This document shows positions 45,555 to 54,109 of a stretch of 64,000 bases of DNA, one piece after another. Every line of letters begins with the position of its first letter. Position 1 is the stretch's first letter. The notes below the pieces were generated by a model, which worked only from the letters and a program-made list of their open reading frames with translations, searched no databases and was not told the DNA's origin. Source of the stretch: Prevotella sp. (GTDB lineage: Bacteria; Bacteroidota; Bacteroidia; Bacteroidales; Bacteroidaceae). The position numbers and the translations under genes were made by a program. The stretch is from assembly GCA_021204905.1 (NCBI GenBank), contig JAJPYN010000016.1, positions 40,434 to 104,433 of the forward strand, given 5' to 3'.

Positions 45555-45840
45555 GGTTTGCCTATTGAACGCCTTCGACGTTATAAAAGTATTTTCAGAC
45601 CTCGAAGAGGTCGCAATAGGGTTAGCCCCACACGCAGTGTGGGGTGAGAGGTATGAGTAATTTATAACGTCGGAGACGTTACATAAGGATAACGCAATTA
45701 ATATGTCCTTATTCAACATCTTCGACGTTGTTAATAAGCGCGTCGCTGCCCCCACACTGCGTGTGGGGTTATGCTTATTACGACCTCTTCGAGGTCTGAT
45801 ATTACTTTGTCTGACACACATATCACTTTTTATACATCTT
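45555..45840. mobile_element. REPIN-like insert: two palindromic repeat units head to head
   Basis: The left unit reads GACCTCGAAGAGGTC, a linker ending AATAGGGTTAG, the hairpin CCCCACACGCAGTGTGGGG, then AACGTCGGAGACGTT and ATAAGGATAA. The right half is the same series on the other strand (TCCTTATT, CAACATCTTCGACGTTG, CCCCACACTGCGTGTGGGG, GACCTCTTCGAGGTC). It is bracketed by the 45-base direct duplication and has no coding capacity. It is related to the elements at 58454-59268 and 61951-62250. Confidence 0.85.
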
Positions 45841-46581
45841 CTAATCCTCTCTTTGCGTATTGTTTATTATGTCTTGGACAATCAGACCCGCGAGTGTGAA
45901 GCCGAAGACGGCGGTTACGTGAATTATGGAGCCGTTAATTTTCTTGCCCTCAAGCGGCGTTTCGCAGCCGCTGATGTCGTATTCATTATTTATCTTTTCC
46001 TCGCTGTAGACGCACGTAACGGGCTTTGCAAGCGTCTGTCCGCTGCGAACAAGCCTCTTCCTTAATGCCGCTCCGAGCGGGCAGCCCCGCACTTTCCACA
46101 GTTCCGCCACGCGCACCAAAGAAGGGTTGAGCTTGCGTGCCGCGCCCATCGAGGAGAACACTTGCGCGCCGGAAGCTGTCGCGTTAACAAGCAGGAGCGC
46201 CTTGTCGGCAAGCGAGTCTATGCAATCAACGACGTAATCGTATTCGTCCAAGCGGAACTGATTGGCTGTTGCGGCTGTATAAAACATATTCACGGCGGTG
46301 ATTTCAGCTGCGGGATTGATGTCTTTCAGCCGTGCTTTCATCGCCTCCGCCTTCGGTTTCCCGACGGTTGATTGCAGTGCCATAACCTGCCGGTTGATAT
46401 TGCTCTGAGCCACCACATCGCCGTCGACTATGGTCAGATGCTCCGCTCCCGTGCGCACAAGGCTCTCGGCGCACCACGAGCCGACACCGCCCGTGCCGAA
46501 CAGGATAATGCGTTTCGCGCCCAACGACTGCATTACAGCCCGCCCCAGCAGCAACTCCGTTCGGGAAGAGAAAGACGTCAC
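45841..46581 (-). CDS. tcdA: tRNA threonylcarbamoyladenosine dehydratase (ThiF/MoeB superfamily)
   Basis: 246 residues from GTG 46581, which overlaps the stop of the peptidase gene by four bases (GTGA); a TTG at 46623 would give a long overlap. It carries RTELLLG at the N-terminus and IILFGTGGVGSWCAESLVRTG (ATP-binding Rossmann loop). The motifs DGDVVAQSNINRQ and YDYVVDCIDSLADK follow, and the TcdA-type C-terminus has GAALRKRLVR and GSIIHVTAVFGFTLAGLIVQDI. It cyclises t6A37 in tRNA. The final 45 bases are duplicated 331 bases downstream, next to the kinase gene. Confidence 0.92.
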   Translation of the reverse strand: MTSFSSRTELLLGRAVMQSLGAKRIILFGTGGVGSWCAESLVRTGAEHLTIVDGDVVAQSNINRQVMALQSTVGKPKAEAMKARLKDINPAAEITAVNMFYTAATANQFRLDEYDYVVDCIDSLADKALLLVNATASGAQVFSSMGAARKLNPSLVRVAELWKVRGCPLGAALRKRLVRSGQTLAKPVTCVYSEEKINNEYDISGCETPLEGKKINGSIIHVTAVFGFTLAGLIVQDIINNTQRED

Positions 46582-48692
46582 TCGGGATTGATTTCGTTGA
46601 TGAGACGCTCCGCTTTGCCCCATTTGTCTATCATATAGAGCACGTAGCGGATGTCGACACAGATGCAGCGTGCGAGGCGATCCTCAAAGAAGATGTCGGC
46701 GGAGAGGCTCTCCCAGTTGCCGTCGAAGGCCAGTCCGATGAGCCGGTTGTGTGCGTCGAAGACGGGCGAACCGCTGTTGCCGCCGGTGATATCGTTGTTT
46801 GTCAGGAAACAAAGGTTGAGCGTGCCCGTGGTTGCATCGGCGTATTTGCCGAAATCATCGGCGGAGAAGAGCTCGTGCATTATAGGTTCTGCGAAATATT
46901 CATAGTTGCTGTCGGCTTGCTTCATCTTCGCTACGAGCGACTGCGGGGTGGTGTAATAGCCCGAGGGAGTGCCGTATTGGTCGTATCCGCCCACTTGTCC
47001 GTAAGACATGCGAAGGGTGAAATTGGCGTCGGAATAATGGGGCATATCCTGCTCCATACGCATTTTCGCGGCGCAGAGGTGTCGCTCCTGCTCGTCGATA
47101 AGGTTGCTCTCGGCGCGGTAGTCCTCCAATATCTTGCCGTAAGTTTCCGTGAGGTCGAGCCCGTAGACGACACCTATGTCCGCCGTAGTCTTCTTGTCGT
47201 CGCGGATCTTAGCGCCGCTTTTCATCAGTATCGATTTGGAATAGATGTCGCTGGCATAGCGGTCATAGTCGCCCCCGTAGGTGGTGTTGATTGTCTCGAA
47301 GAATGCCGGGAGATATGCCGTATCCGCCTTCTCGGCGTAGTTCTTCAGCAGTGCGGCGAGGATCTCCTTATCCGTAGGGATGTCGTAAGTGTCGCTGTTG
47401 TCATCGAACATCACATATTGCTTCTTCTTGTTGCTCTCGTCGCCGCGTACCTCCATGCCGCCGCGGGTGTACTTGCGCGCGCGTTTCGACAGCTCGTCGG
47501 TAGAGAATGTCTCGTAGAAAAGCGTCATTCCGCGGGCTGCGACGGCACGTTTCTGATAAAGCGAATCGAGTAGCGCGAAGTCCAGTTCCCCTTTCAGGTA
47601 GCCTGTGGAGTCGACGTATGCGCGTATCGCCGCTTCGTAGTTCTCCTTCAAGGAGACTATTCCGAGCGAGTCGATGCACTTGTTCATGCCGATGGCATTT
47701 TTCCAATAGTTCGCCGAATTGGCATATTTCGAGTCGTATTTGATACGCACCGCCTCGTCTTGACGCATGTGGCGGAGCATCACGTCCTGCTTCACCTCTC
47801 TCGTTTGCCAACGGGGGGTGTTCTCTGCGTCGCGCATTTCCTTAATTCCGAAGCTGGAAAGATAGCGCTCCGTGCCGCCCGGATAGCCTATCGTCATTGC
47901 GTAGTCGCCCTCTTTGTAACCCTGTAAAGACACGTGCGCCCACACCTTCGGGCGGTATGGGACATTGGTTGCCTTATACTCCGAAGGACCGTTTGTCTCC
48001 GGGTCGGCGTAGATTCTGAAAACGGAGAAGTCGCATGTCTGGCGGGGCCACATCCAGTTGTCGGTCTCGCCGCCGAACTTCCCCATCGATTTGGGTATGG
48101 CAAAGACGAGGCGCACGTCGCGGAAATCCTCGTAGATATCGACGTAGTAGCGGTTCCCCTCGTAGTAGGGTAGCATCTCCGCGCGGAGGTTGGGGCAGAT
48201 GGCTTTTATCCGCTTGTCCTCCATGTCCTCGATTATCGAGAGCACCTCCTCCTGTTTGTCGAAGTCGAGACTGCGGAAATCGTATTCCTCCACCAGCGGT
48301 GTAACGTCCTTCTGCGCTATCATAAACGACACGAAAAGGTCCTCGTTAGGCAGCTCGTCGGCATAACTCTGCGCGCAGAACCCGTTGAGCATGTAGTCGT
48401 GTTCCACGGTCGAGTTGGCGCGTATCGACTCGAAGCCGCAGTGGTGATTGGTGAACAGCAAACCGTCGGCAGATACCACGACACCCGTGCAGTAGTCACC
48501 GAAGTTGACCACAGCCTTGTATATCGCGTCGGAATCATTGTAGAGGGAGCCGTAACTCATGTCGTAGCCCTCTTCCGCCATCCGCTCGTAAACAGCTTGG
48601 GGCAAGTCCATCAATGTCCACATGCCTTCATCGGCGTGCGAAGTAAGGACAAACAGCGGCGCAAGGGCGAAGATTAATGTTATTCGTTTCAT
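46578..48692 (-). CDS. S46-family dipeptidyl-peptidase, DPP7-like
   Basis: 704 residues. Signal peptide (MKRITLIFALAPLFVLTSHA), then the S46 fold with DEGMWTLMDLP, catalytic His in LLFTNHHCGFESI and nucleophilic Ser in GGNSGSPVFD near residue 641. Eighteen residues after the Ser is a Gly (FDGNWE). In Porphyromonas the equivalent position is Gly in DPP7, which prefers hydrophobic residues at P1, and Arg in DPP11, which prefers Asp/Glu, so this enzyme is predicted DPP7-like. It releases dipeptides in the periplasm for amino-acid-based energy metabolism. Confidence 0.92.
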   Translation of the reverse strand: MKRITLIFALAPLFVLTSHADEGMWTLMDLPQAVYERMAEEGYDMSYGSLYNDSDAIYKAVVNFGDYCTGVVVSADGLLFTNHHCGFESIRANSTVEHDYMLNGFCAQSYADELPNEDLFVSFMIAQKDVTPLVEEYDFRSLDFDKQEEVLSIIEDMEDKRIKAICPNLRAEMLPYYEGNRYYVDIYEDFRDVRLVFAIPKSMGKFGGETDNWMWPRQTCDFSVFRIYADPETNGPSEYKATNVPYRPKVWAHVSLQGYKEGDYAMTIGYPGGTERYLSSFGIKEMRDAENTPRWQTREVKQDVMLRHMRQDEAVRIKYDSKYANSANYWKNAIGMNKCIDSLGIVSLKENYEAAIRAYVDSTGYLKGELDFALLDSLYQKRAVAARGMTLFYETFSTDELSKRARKYTRGGMEVRGDESNKKKQYVMFDDNSDTYDIPTDKEILAALLKNYAEKADTAYLPAFFETINTTYGGDYDRYASDIYSKSILMKSGAKIRDDKKTTADIGVVYGLDLTETYGKILEDYRAESNLIDEQERHLCAAKMRMEQDMPHYSDANFTLRMSYGQVGGYDQYGTPSGYYTTPQSLVAKMKQADSNYEYFAEPIMHELFSADDFGKYADATTGTLNLCFLTNNDITGGNSGSPVFDAHNRLIGLAFDGNWESLSADIFFEDRLARCICVDIRYVLYMIDKWGKAERLINEINPE

Positions 48693-48695
48693 ATT

Positions 48696-48748
48696 AATTT
48701 GAATGTTATTTGCTACTAAGATTATTTTGAATGTTATTTGCTACTAAA
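48696..48748 (-). repeat. 28-base tandem repeat upstream of the S46 peptidase
   Basis: TTTGAATGTTATTTGCTACTAA occurs twice, starting at 48698 and 48726, within the AT-rich region upstream of the peptidase start codon. Further TTTGTTT(T/C)GTTTGTTG motifs follow to about 48802. No canonical -7 box is evident. Confidence 0.75.
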
Positions 48749-48825
48749 TATTTGTTTTGTTTGTTGCTACTTACAACTATGATATTTGTTTCGTTTGTTG
48801 TTTGCAATGAGGCTTGAAGTTTAAT

Positions 48826-50265
48826 TCATTTCTTAACAAACCGCCTTAAAACCGGGATTGAGGCAAGCGGCATATCGTGGTAAATCAAATGCGCGATGAA
48901 GGCGGCGACAAGGGCAGTGTTTATTATAAGTCTCAGTGCTGTCGGCAGGCTCTTCGGCAGTATTTCCATCACGATGAAAAAGGCCGCGGCAAGGGCAACG
49001 TATGTGAAAATCGACCGCAGCGGATAGTCGATAGGGTTCTTTTTCTGCCCGACGATGTACGACAAAATCATAGGTATGCCGTAGCCCGCCACGCCGCCCC
49101 ACGCGCACGCCATATATCCGCAGAGGGGGATAAAGACGACGTTCACCGCCACGAGCGCCGCGCAGCCGATGATGGAGAACAGCGCTCCCCACAGCGTCTT
49201 GTCGATGGTCTTATACCAGAACGAGAGGTTGAAATACACGCCCATCATTATCTCGGCGAGCATCACGATGGGCACAACGACGAGCCCCGAGCGGTACTCG
49301 CGCCCGATGATATGCTGGAGGATGTCCATATAAGCCATCACGCAGAGGAAGGCGAAAAGGGTGAAGACGATGAAGAATTTCATTGCCGTGGCGTAGTAGT
49401 TCTTTGCGTCGTCGTCCCGCACCTTGGCAAAGACAATCGGCTCGTAGGCATACCGGAACGCCTGGGTAATCATCGCCATGATCATCGCAATCTTCACGCA
49501 CGCGCCGTACACGCCGAGCTCGTCAAGTCTGTCGGGGCAGATGAGAGGGTAGATTATCTTGTCCGCCGTCTGGTTTAATATGCCCGCGATGCCTAAGACG
49601 AGGATAGGCCACGAATAACTTAACATCCGTCCGAGCAAGCCGAAATCAATCCTCCAACGAATGCGGAAGAAGCCCGGCACGAAGCACAGGAATATCAATG
49701 CGGAGCAGAGCAGGTTGATGGCGAACACCCAGAACACCTGCGTGCGCCCGAGGAACACGAAGAAGACAACGTTCAGAACAACGTTCAAGAGGATGTTCAA
49801 CAGTTGCAAGCCGGCGAACAGCAGCGCCTTTTTCTTATACCGTAAGTAACTGAAAGGCAATGCTTTAACTGCATCTAAAGCCACCGTTACGGCCATAATC
49901 AAGACATAACTATGATGGTTGCCGTAGCCCAAAGTGTCGCAAATCGGCGTGGCGAAAGATATGACCAGCGCGAGGAAAACCGCCGACAAACCGCCCACGA
50001 CAAGCATTCCCGTGCCGAAAACGGTATCCGCTTTCTCCCCCTCTTTATTAGCAAAGCGGAAGAACGTGGTCTCCATGCCGAAGGTCAGAACGACGAGGAT
50101 GAGCGCCGTGTAAGCATAAATGTTGACGCTCACGCCGTAGTCGCCCGACGCCTTGGGCATGTAATAGGTGTACAGCGGCACAAGGAGGTAGTTCAGAAAG
50201 CGCCCCACGATACTGCTCATGCCGTAGATCGCGGTGTCTTTCATCAGTGATTTCATGCCCGCCAT
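48826..50265 (-). CDS. Wzx/MurJ-like lipid-linked glycan flippase
   Basis: 479 residues with about 14 membrane helices. The N-terminus (MKSLMKDTAIYGMSSIVGRFLNYLLVPLYTYYMPKASGDYGVSVNIYAY) is typical of the Wzx/oligosaccharide flippase group in Bacteroidota. It should move a lipid-linked sugar or peptidoglycan precursor across the inner membrane. Start codons at residues 1, 4 and 8 are all plausible. It lies four bases downstream of the SpmA-SpmB fusion gene and probably shares its promoter. It is distinct from the flippase at 29993. Confidence 0.87.
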   Translation of the reverse strand: MAGMKSLMKDTAIYGMSSIVGRFLNYLLVPLYTYYMPKASGDYGVSVNIYAYTALILVVLTFGMETTFFRFANKEGEKADTVFGTGMLVVGGLSAVFLALVISFATPICDTLGYGNHHSYVLIMAVTVALDAVKALPFSYLRYKKKALLFAGLQLLNILLNVVLNVVFFVFLGRTQVFWVFAINLLCSALIFLCFVPGFFRIRWRIDFGLLGRMLSYSWPILVLGIAGILNQTADKIIYPLICPDRLDELGVYGACVKIAMIMAMITQAFRYAYEPIVFAKVRDDDAKNYYATAMKFFIVFTLFAFLCVMAYMDILQHIIGREYRSGLVVVPIVMLAEIMMGVYFNLSFWYKTIDKTLWGALFSIIGCAALVAVNVVFIPLCGYMACAWGGVAGYGIPMILSYIVGQKKNPIDYPLRSIFTYVALAAAFFIVMEILPKSLPTALRLIINTALVAAFIAHLIYHDMPLASIPVLRRFVKK

Positions 50266-50269
50266 AAGC

Positions 50270-51499
50270 TCAGAAGAAGATATAAGAGATTACAATTGCC
50301 GCGATGACCCCCGCCAAATCGGCCATCAGTCCGCACGCTACGGCATGGCGCATGCGGCGTATGCCCACGCTGCCGAAGTAAACGGCAAGGATGTAGAAGG
50401 TGGTGTCGCAACTGCCTTGGAACAAGCACGCGAGGCGCCCCACGAACGAATCGGCGCCGTAGGTGGTCATCGTGTCGATCATCAGGCCGCGCGCGCCGCT
50501 GCCGGAAAGGGGTTTCATCAAAGCCGTAGGGAGCGCTTCGACAAAGCTCGTATCTATGCCGCAGAGCCCCACAACATATCGTATGCCGTCGATGAGCATG
50601 TCCATCGCGCCCGAAGCCCGGAAGACGCCGACCGCCACGAGGATGGCCACGAGGTAGGGGATGATGCGCACAGCCGTTTTAAACCCGTCCTTCGCGCCCT
50701 CGATGAACGCGTCGTAGACATTCACCCGTCGCCGCATGCCGGCAATGATAAACACGACAATCACCGCCATAAGGAGGATGTCCGCCGTGAGGTTGCTCAT
50801 CACGTTCATCTGCTCCTTGCTCAGGCGCGAGATGCCCCAGACAACGGCCGCCACGAGCAGGCACAGGCCGAACAGCGTCGCCAGAACGGTCTTGTTCAGC
50901 AGGTTAATCTTTTGGTAAAGGCTCGTAACGATCACGCCGGCGAGGGTGGAGATGAATGTTGCCAGCAGCAGCGGCACGAAGATGTCGGTGGGGTTCGCCG
51001 CACCGAGTTGCGCGCGGTAGACCATAATGCTGACAGGGATAACGGTCAGTCCCGACGTGTTCAGCACAAGGAACATTATCATCGCGTCGGTCGCCGTATC
51101 CTTCTTCTCGTTGAGCTCTTGCAACTGGCTCATCGCCTTCAAGCCCATCGGCGTGGCGGCATTGTCGAGCCCGAGCATGTTCGCGGCGATGTTCATGAAA
51201 ATGCTGCCCGTAACGGGATGGCCTTTCGGTATGCCGGGGAAGAGTTTTACAAACAGTGGCGAGAGAATCCTCGCAAGGAAATTCACCACGCCGCCTTTCT
51301 CGCCGATGCGCATTATGCCGAGCCACAACGACAGCACGCCCGTAAGCCCGAGGCTCACCTCAAACGCCGTGCGCGCCGAGGAGAACGTTGCCGACATCAT
51401 GTCGGAGAACACGTCCGTGTCGCCGGCAAACAGCAAGCGCGCCGCACCGACGACGAACGCGACAAGGAAGAACGCTATCCAGATATAATTCAGCACCAT
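50270..51499 (-). CDS. SpmA-SpmB fusion (nucleoside-recognition domain membrane protein)
   Basis: 409 residues with about ten membrane helices. The N-terminal half matches SpmA (LNYIWIAFFLVAFV...NMLGLDNAATPMGLKAM). The C-terminal half matches SpmB (KDGFKTAVRIIPYLVAILVAVGVFRASGAMDML...ADSFVGRLACLFQGSCDTTFYILAVYFGSVG). In Bacillus these are two separate spore-maturation genes; the fused form is common in non-sporulating Bacteroidota and its function is unknown, possibly small-molecule transport. It has a good promoter upstream and precedes a flippase gene by four bases. Confidence 0.9.
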   Translation of the reverse strand: MVLNYIWIAFFLVAFVVGAARLLFAGDTDVFSDMMSATFSSARTAFEVSLGLTGVLSLWLGIMRIGEKGGVVNFLARILSPLFVKLFPGIPKGHPVTGSIFMNIAANMLGLDNAATPMGLKAMSQLQELNEKKDTATDAMIMFLVLNTSGLTVIPVSIMVYRAQLGAANPTDIFVPLLLATFISTLAGVIVTSLYQKINLLNKTVLATLFGLCLLVAAVVWGISRLSKEQMNVMSNLTADILLMAVIVVFIIAGMRRRVNVYDAFIEGAKDGFKTAVRIIPYLVAILVAVGVFRASGAMDMLIDGIRYVVGLCGIDTSFVEALPTALMKPLSGSGARGLMIDTMTTYGADSFVGRLACLFQGSCDTTFYILAVYFGSVGIRRMRHAVACGLMADLAGVIAAIVISYIFF

Positions 51500-51538
51500 C
51501 GCAGGTAGAATTCGTTTCCGCTAACCGGAATTAAGCCA

Positions 51539-51570
51539 CAAAGTTAAACCAATCCGCGCGGCAAGGCAAA
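51539..51570 (-). promoter_or_regulatory. Promoter of the SpmAB-flippase operon
   Basis: On the minus strand TTTG (51567-51570) and TAACTTTG (51539-51546) are separated by 20 bases. The predicted start is about 30 bases upstream of ATG 51499. Confidence 0.65.
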
Positions 51571-51679
51571 TAAAACCGCAGTTTTAATGTACCGAACACT
51601 TTTTAACAGTCGCTAAGGCCCCGCCGTTTCGCTATTATCGTTGTTTCCGCTAACTTTGCCCTTGATTTTTGCGAACGCT

Positions 51680-52306
51680 ATGGCCGGCAGCAACGAAATT
51701 AAGAACATCATCTTCGACATGGGCGGCGTGCTCGTGCCCCTCAACCCCGCGCGCTGCATCAAGGCATTCCTCGCGCTCGGCGCAATAAAAACGGCGGCTT
51801 ACGTGAGGGACTTTCGCACGGAAGACCTGTTCCTCGACATCGAGGAGGGGCGCATGACGACCGCCGGTTTTTGCGAGGAGGTGAGGCGGAAGGACGGCAT
51901 CAGCGCCGCCGATGAGGAGATTGAAGCCGCGTGGAACACCCTTTTGGAACCGTCTTCCGGCGAGTGCCGCGAGGGTTTGCTGCGTCTTAAATCGCTGGGA
52001 TACAGGCTGTTCCTGCTCAGCAACACCTGCGACATCCATTGGCGGCACGCCTCGCGCAACCTTATCCCCTCGCCGGGCAGGACGATCGGCGACTATTTCG
52101 AGCGCTGCTTCCTGTCGTTCGAGCTCCGCTGCCGCAAGCCTTCGCCCGCCATTTACGCCGCCACGCTGCATTCTGCGGGCATCGCCCCCGGCGAGACACT
52201 GTTCATCGACGACAACGCCGCCAACCTCTCCGCTGCCGCAGCCTTCGGCATACGCACCTTCCACGAGTGCGAGGGGCAATGTTGGAACAACGCTTTAAGC
52301 CTGTGA
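51680..52306 (+). CDS. HAD-family hydrolase
   Basis: 208 residues from ATG 51680. Motif I IIFDMGGVLVPLNPARC has Asp followed by Gly at the usual second-Asp position (DMGG), as in the YihX/epoxide-hydrolase-like HAD subfamily. LFLLSNTCDIHWRH is motif II, with RCRKPSPAIY (motif III Lys) and FIDDNAANLSAAAAFGIRTFHE (motif IV). It probably dephosphorylates a sugar phosphate; FMN or riboflavin-precursor phosphate is an attractive guess because ribF follows by five bases. The frame from 51641 contains promoter-like sequence and is rejected. Confidence 0.88.
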   Translation: MAGSNEIKNIIFDMGGVLVPLNPARCIKAFLALGAIKTAAYVRDFRTEDLFLDIEEGRMTTAGFCEEVRRKDGISAADEEIEAAWNTLLEPSSGECREGLLRLKSLGYRLFLLSNTCDIHWRHASRNLIPSPGRTIGDYFERCFLSFELRCRKPSPAIYAATLHSAGIAPGETLFIDDNAANLSAAAAFGIRTFHECEGQCWNNALSL

Positions 52307-52311
52307 AAGCT

Positions 52312-53220
52312 ATGTGTTCAGACGCTTTAAAGGCAGCTTACGCCGCGACAACAGGCTTCTTTGACGGCGTACACAAAGGGCACAAGTACATCATCGGCGA
52401 CCTCCTCCGCGAGGCGCAAGCGCACGGTCTGTCGTCAGCAATAATCACTTTCCGGCAGCATCCGCGGCAGGTTTTGCAACAAGACTATATCCCGAAACTG
52501 CTCATCGGCTGGCAGGAGCGCGAGCAGATGCTTCGCCAAAGCGGGGCGGACAGGGTTGTCATGCTCGATTTCACCCCCGCTTTCGCGCGCCAAACGGCAG
52601 GCGAATTTATGGCGTTCCTCCGCAACGAATACGGCGTAAAGCGGCTTGTCATCGGCTACGACCACCGCTTCGGACACAACCGCGCGGAGGGCTTCGACGA
52701 CTACCGCCGCATAGGGCGCGCGCTCGGCGTGGAGGTCGTCGCGGGCAAGGCATACACGGAGAACGCGGTGAACATCAGTTCGTCGGTGATACGCCGTCTG
52801 CTCGGCGAGGGCGACATCAGCCTTGCCAACGAATATCTCGGCTATCGCTACGGCTTCTCCGGCATCGTCGTGCGCGGCAGGGGCGAGGGGCGCAGGCTGG
52901 GCTTTCCCACCGCCAACATGCTCATTGCCGCCGAGCGCCTCATACCCAAGCGCGGGGTCTACGGCGTGGAGGTGAGCGTGGAGGGCTACGGCGAGCGGTT
53001 CTCGGGGATGATGAACATCGGTTGCAGGCCTACGTACGGCGGGACAGCCGAGACGGTAGAAGTGAACATCTTCCGTTTCGACGAAGATATTTACGGCCGC
53101 CGCCTGTCGGTAAGCATCATCTGCCGGCTGCGCGACGAACGGAAATTCGCCTCTGCCGAAGAGCTTAAACAACAGTTGACAAAAGATAGAACCGACATTT
53201 TGAACATCATAAACCGGTGA
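52312..53220 (+). CDS. ribF: Bifunctional riboflavin kinase/FAD synthetase
   Basis: 302 residues from ATG 52312; an ATG at 52279 overlapping the HAD gene is possible. The N-terminal adenylyltransferase has AATTGFFDGVHKGHKYII near residue 12-28 and the ISSSVIRRLLGEGDI motif near 160. The C-terminal flavokinase has GRRLGFPTANM and GVYGVEVSV, followed by MMNIGCRPTYGGTAETVEVNIFRFDEDIYGR. It converts riboflavin to FMN and FAD. Its stop codon lies in the first unit of a 22-base tandem repeat (53203-53268) that also holds the next gene's start. Confidence 0.95.
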   Translation: MCSDALKAAYAATTGFFDGVHKGHKYIIGDLLREAQAHGLSSAIITFRQHPRQVLQQDYIPKLLIGWQEREQMLRQSGADRVVMLDFTPAFARQTAGEFMAFLRNEYGVKRLVIGYDHRFGHNRAEGFDDYRRIGRALGVEVVAGKAYTENAVNISSSVIRRLLGEGDISLANEYLGYRYGFSGIVVRGRGEGRRLGFPTANMLIAAERLIPKRGVYGVEVSVEGYGERFSGMMNIGCRPTYGGTAETVEVNIFRFDEDIYGRRLSVSIICRLRDERKFASAEELKQQLTKDRTDILNIINR

Positions 53221-53268
53221 ATTAAACATCATAAACCGGTGAATTAAACATCACAAACCGATGAACGC
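53203..53268 (+). repeat. 22-base tandem repeat spanning the ribF stop and CPBP start
   Basis: Units 53203-53224, 53225-53246 and 53247-53268 share AACATCATAAACCGGTGA. The first unit contains the ribF TGA, the second repeats it as non-coding sequence, and in the third GGTGA has become GATGA, giving the ATG of the next gene at 53261. Confidence 0.9.
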
Positions 53269-54040
53269 CTACCTCAAAGCCGCCCTCGAAGCGGTGCTTT
53301 ACATAGTAGTTTATCTCCTCTTGCAAGTGGTGTGCGCCGCCTGCCTCAAGCCGTTGCACCTGTCCGCCTCACAGACGGTCGTGCTTGCGAGCGGCATCAG
53401 CGCCATAATAGCCGTGGTCTTGTTCGTCGCGCTGCATTGGTCGGCACCGGGTACAAGCCTCCTCCGCGCGCGCCCCGCCGCCCTCTTGCTATGGACCTGC
53501 GTGCTTGCGGCTGCGCTCCTCCTGCCTCTGCAATATCTTGAAGACCTATTCACTCCCGCCATGCCCGACCGTTTCGCGGATATGTTCGAGGCAAGCATCC
53601 GTCAGCCCGGCGGCTACGCGGTGTTCTGCATCATCGGTCCTATTGCGGAGGAGACTGTCTTTCGCGGAGCGGTGCTGCGGAAGTTGCTTTCATTAAACTG
53701 CCGGATGTGGGTTGCGATTATTGTCTCGGCGGTCATCTTCGGCGCTGTACACGGCAATCTCGCACAATTCTCCCACGCCTTCATCATGGGGCTGTTGCTC
53801 GGCTGGCTCTATGCGCGCACCCGCAGCATTTGGCCGTGCGTGGCAATACATTGGGTGAACAACTCGCTGGCCTTCGTCATCACGCGCCTGTTCCCCGGTC
53901 ATGCCGACGACAGCATCATCGCGCTTTTCGACGGCAACACCCCGCTTCTGTACCTCTCGCTTGCGGTCTCGACGCTGCTTGCCGCCCTCGCGTTGTGGTG
54001 CGTGATAGTCGCTGTCGAAAAGTACCGCCGCCGTTGGTGA
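53261..54040 (+). CDS. CPBP-family intramembrane glutamic endopeptidase
   Basis: 259 residues with about seven membrane helices. The CPBP (Abi/Rce1-like) motifs are present: EETVFRGAVLRKL near residue 129 with the catalytic Glu pair and Arg, FGAVHGNLAQF near 165 and CVAIHWVNNSLAF near 195. Substrates of bacterial members are mostly unknown; some process signal peptides or confer bacteriocin self-protection. The start codon lies in the last unit of a tandem repeat derived from the ribF 3' end. No bacteriocin gene is nearby. Confidence 0.88.
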   Translation: MNAYLKAALEAVLYIVVYLLLQVVCAACLKPLHLSASQTVVLASGISAIIAVVLFVALHWSAPGTSLLRARPAALLLWTCVLAAALLLPLQYLEDLFTPAMPDRFADMFEASIRQPGGYAVFCIIGPIAEETVFRGAVLRKLLSLNCRMWVAIIVSAVIFGAVHGNLAQFSHAFIMGLLLGWLYARTRSIWPCVAIHWVNNSLAFVITRLFPGHADDSIIALFDGNTPLLYLSLAVSTLLAALALWCVIVAVEKYRRRW

Positions 54041-54064
54041 TTAATTAGAATTGTTGTATTTTTG
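54034..54064 (+). promoter_or_regulatory. Promoter of the Na/Pi cotransporter gene
   Basis: TTG at 54034-54036 (inside the end of the CPBP gene) and TATTTTTG at 54057-54064 with a 20-base spacer. The start near 54071 gives a leader of about 40 bases. Confidence 0.65.
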
Positions 54065-54109
54065 TAACAGATTTAGTTTTCACATCCCCAAAACGACCGG
54101 AGATATTTT

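Noticed and set aside
45510..45821. 103-codon minus-strand frame ending with the TcdA C-terminal peptide
   Set aside because: It is the duplicated tcdA end joined to palindromic repeat sequence; it has no start context and is not a gene fragment with its own function.
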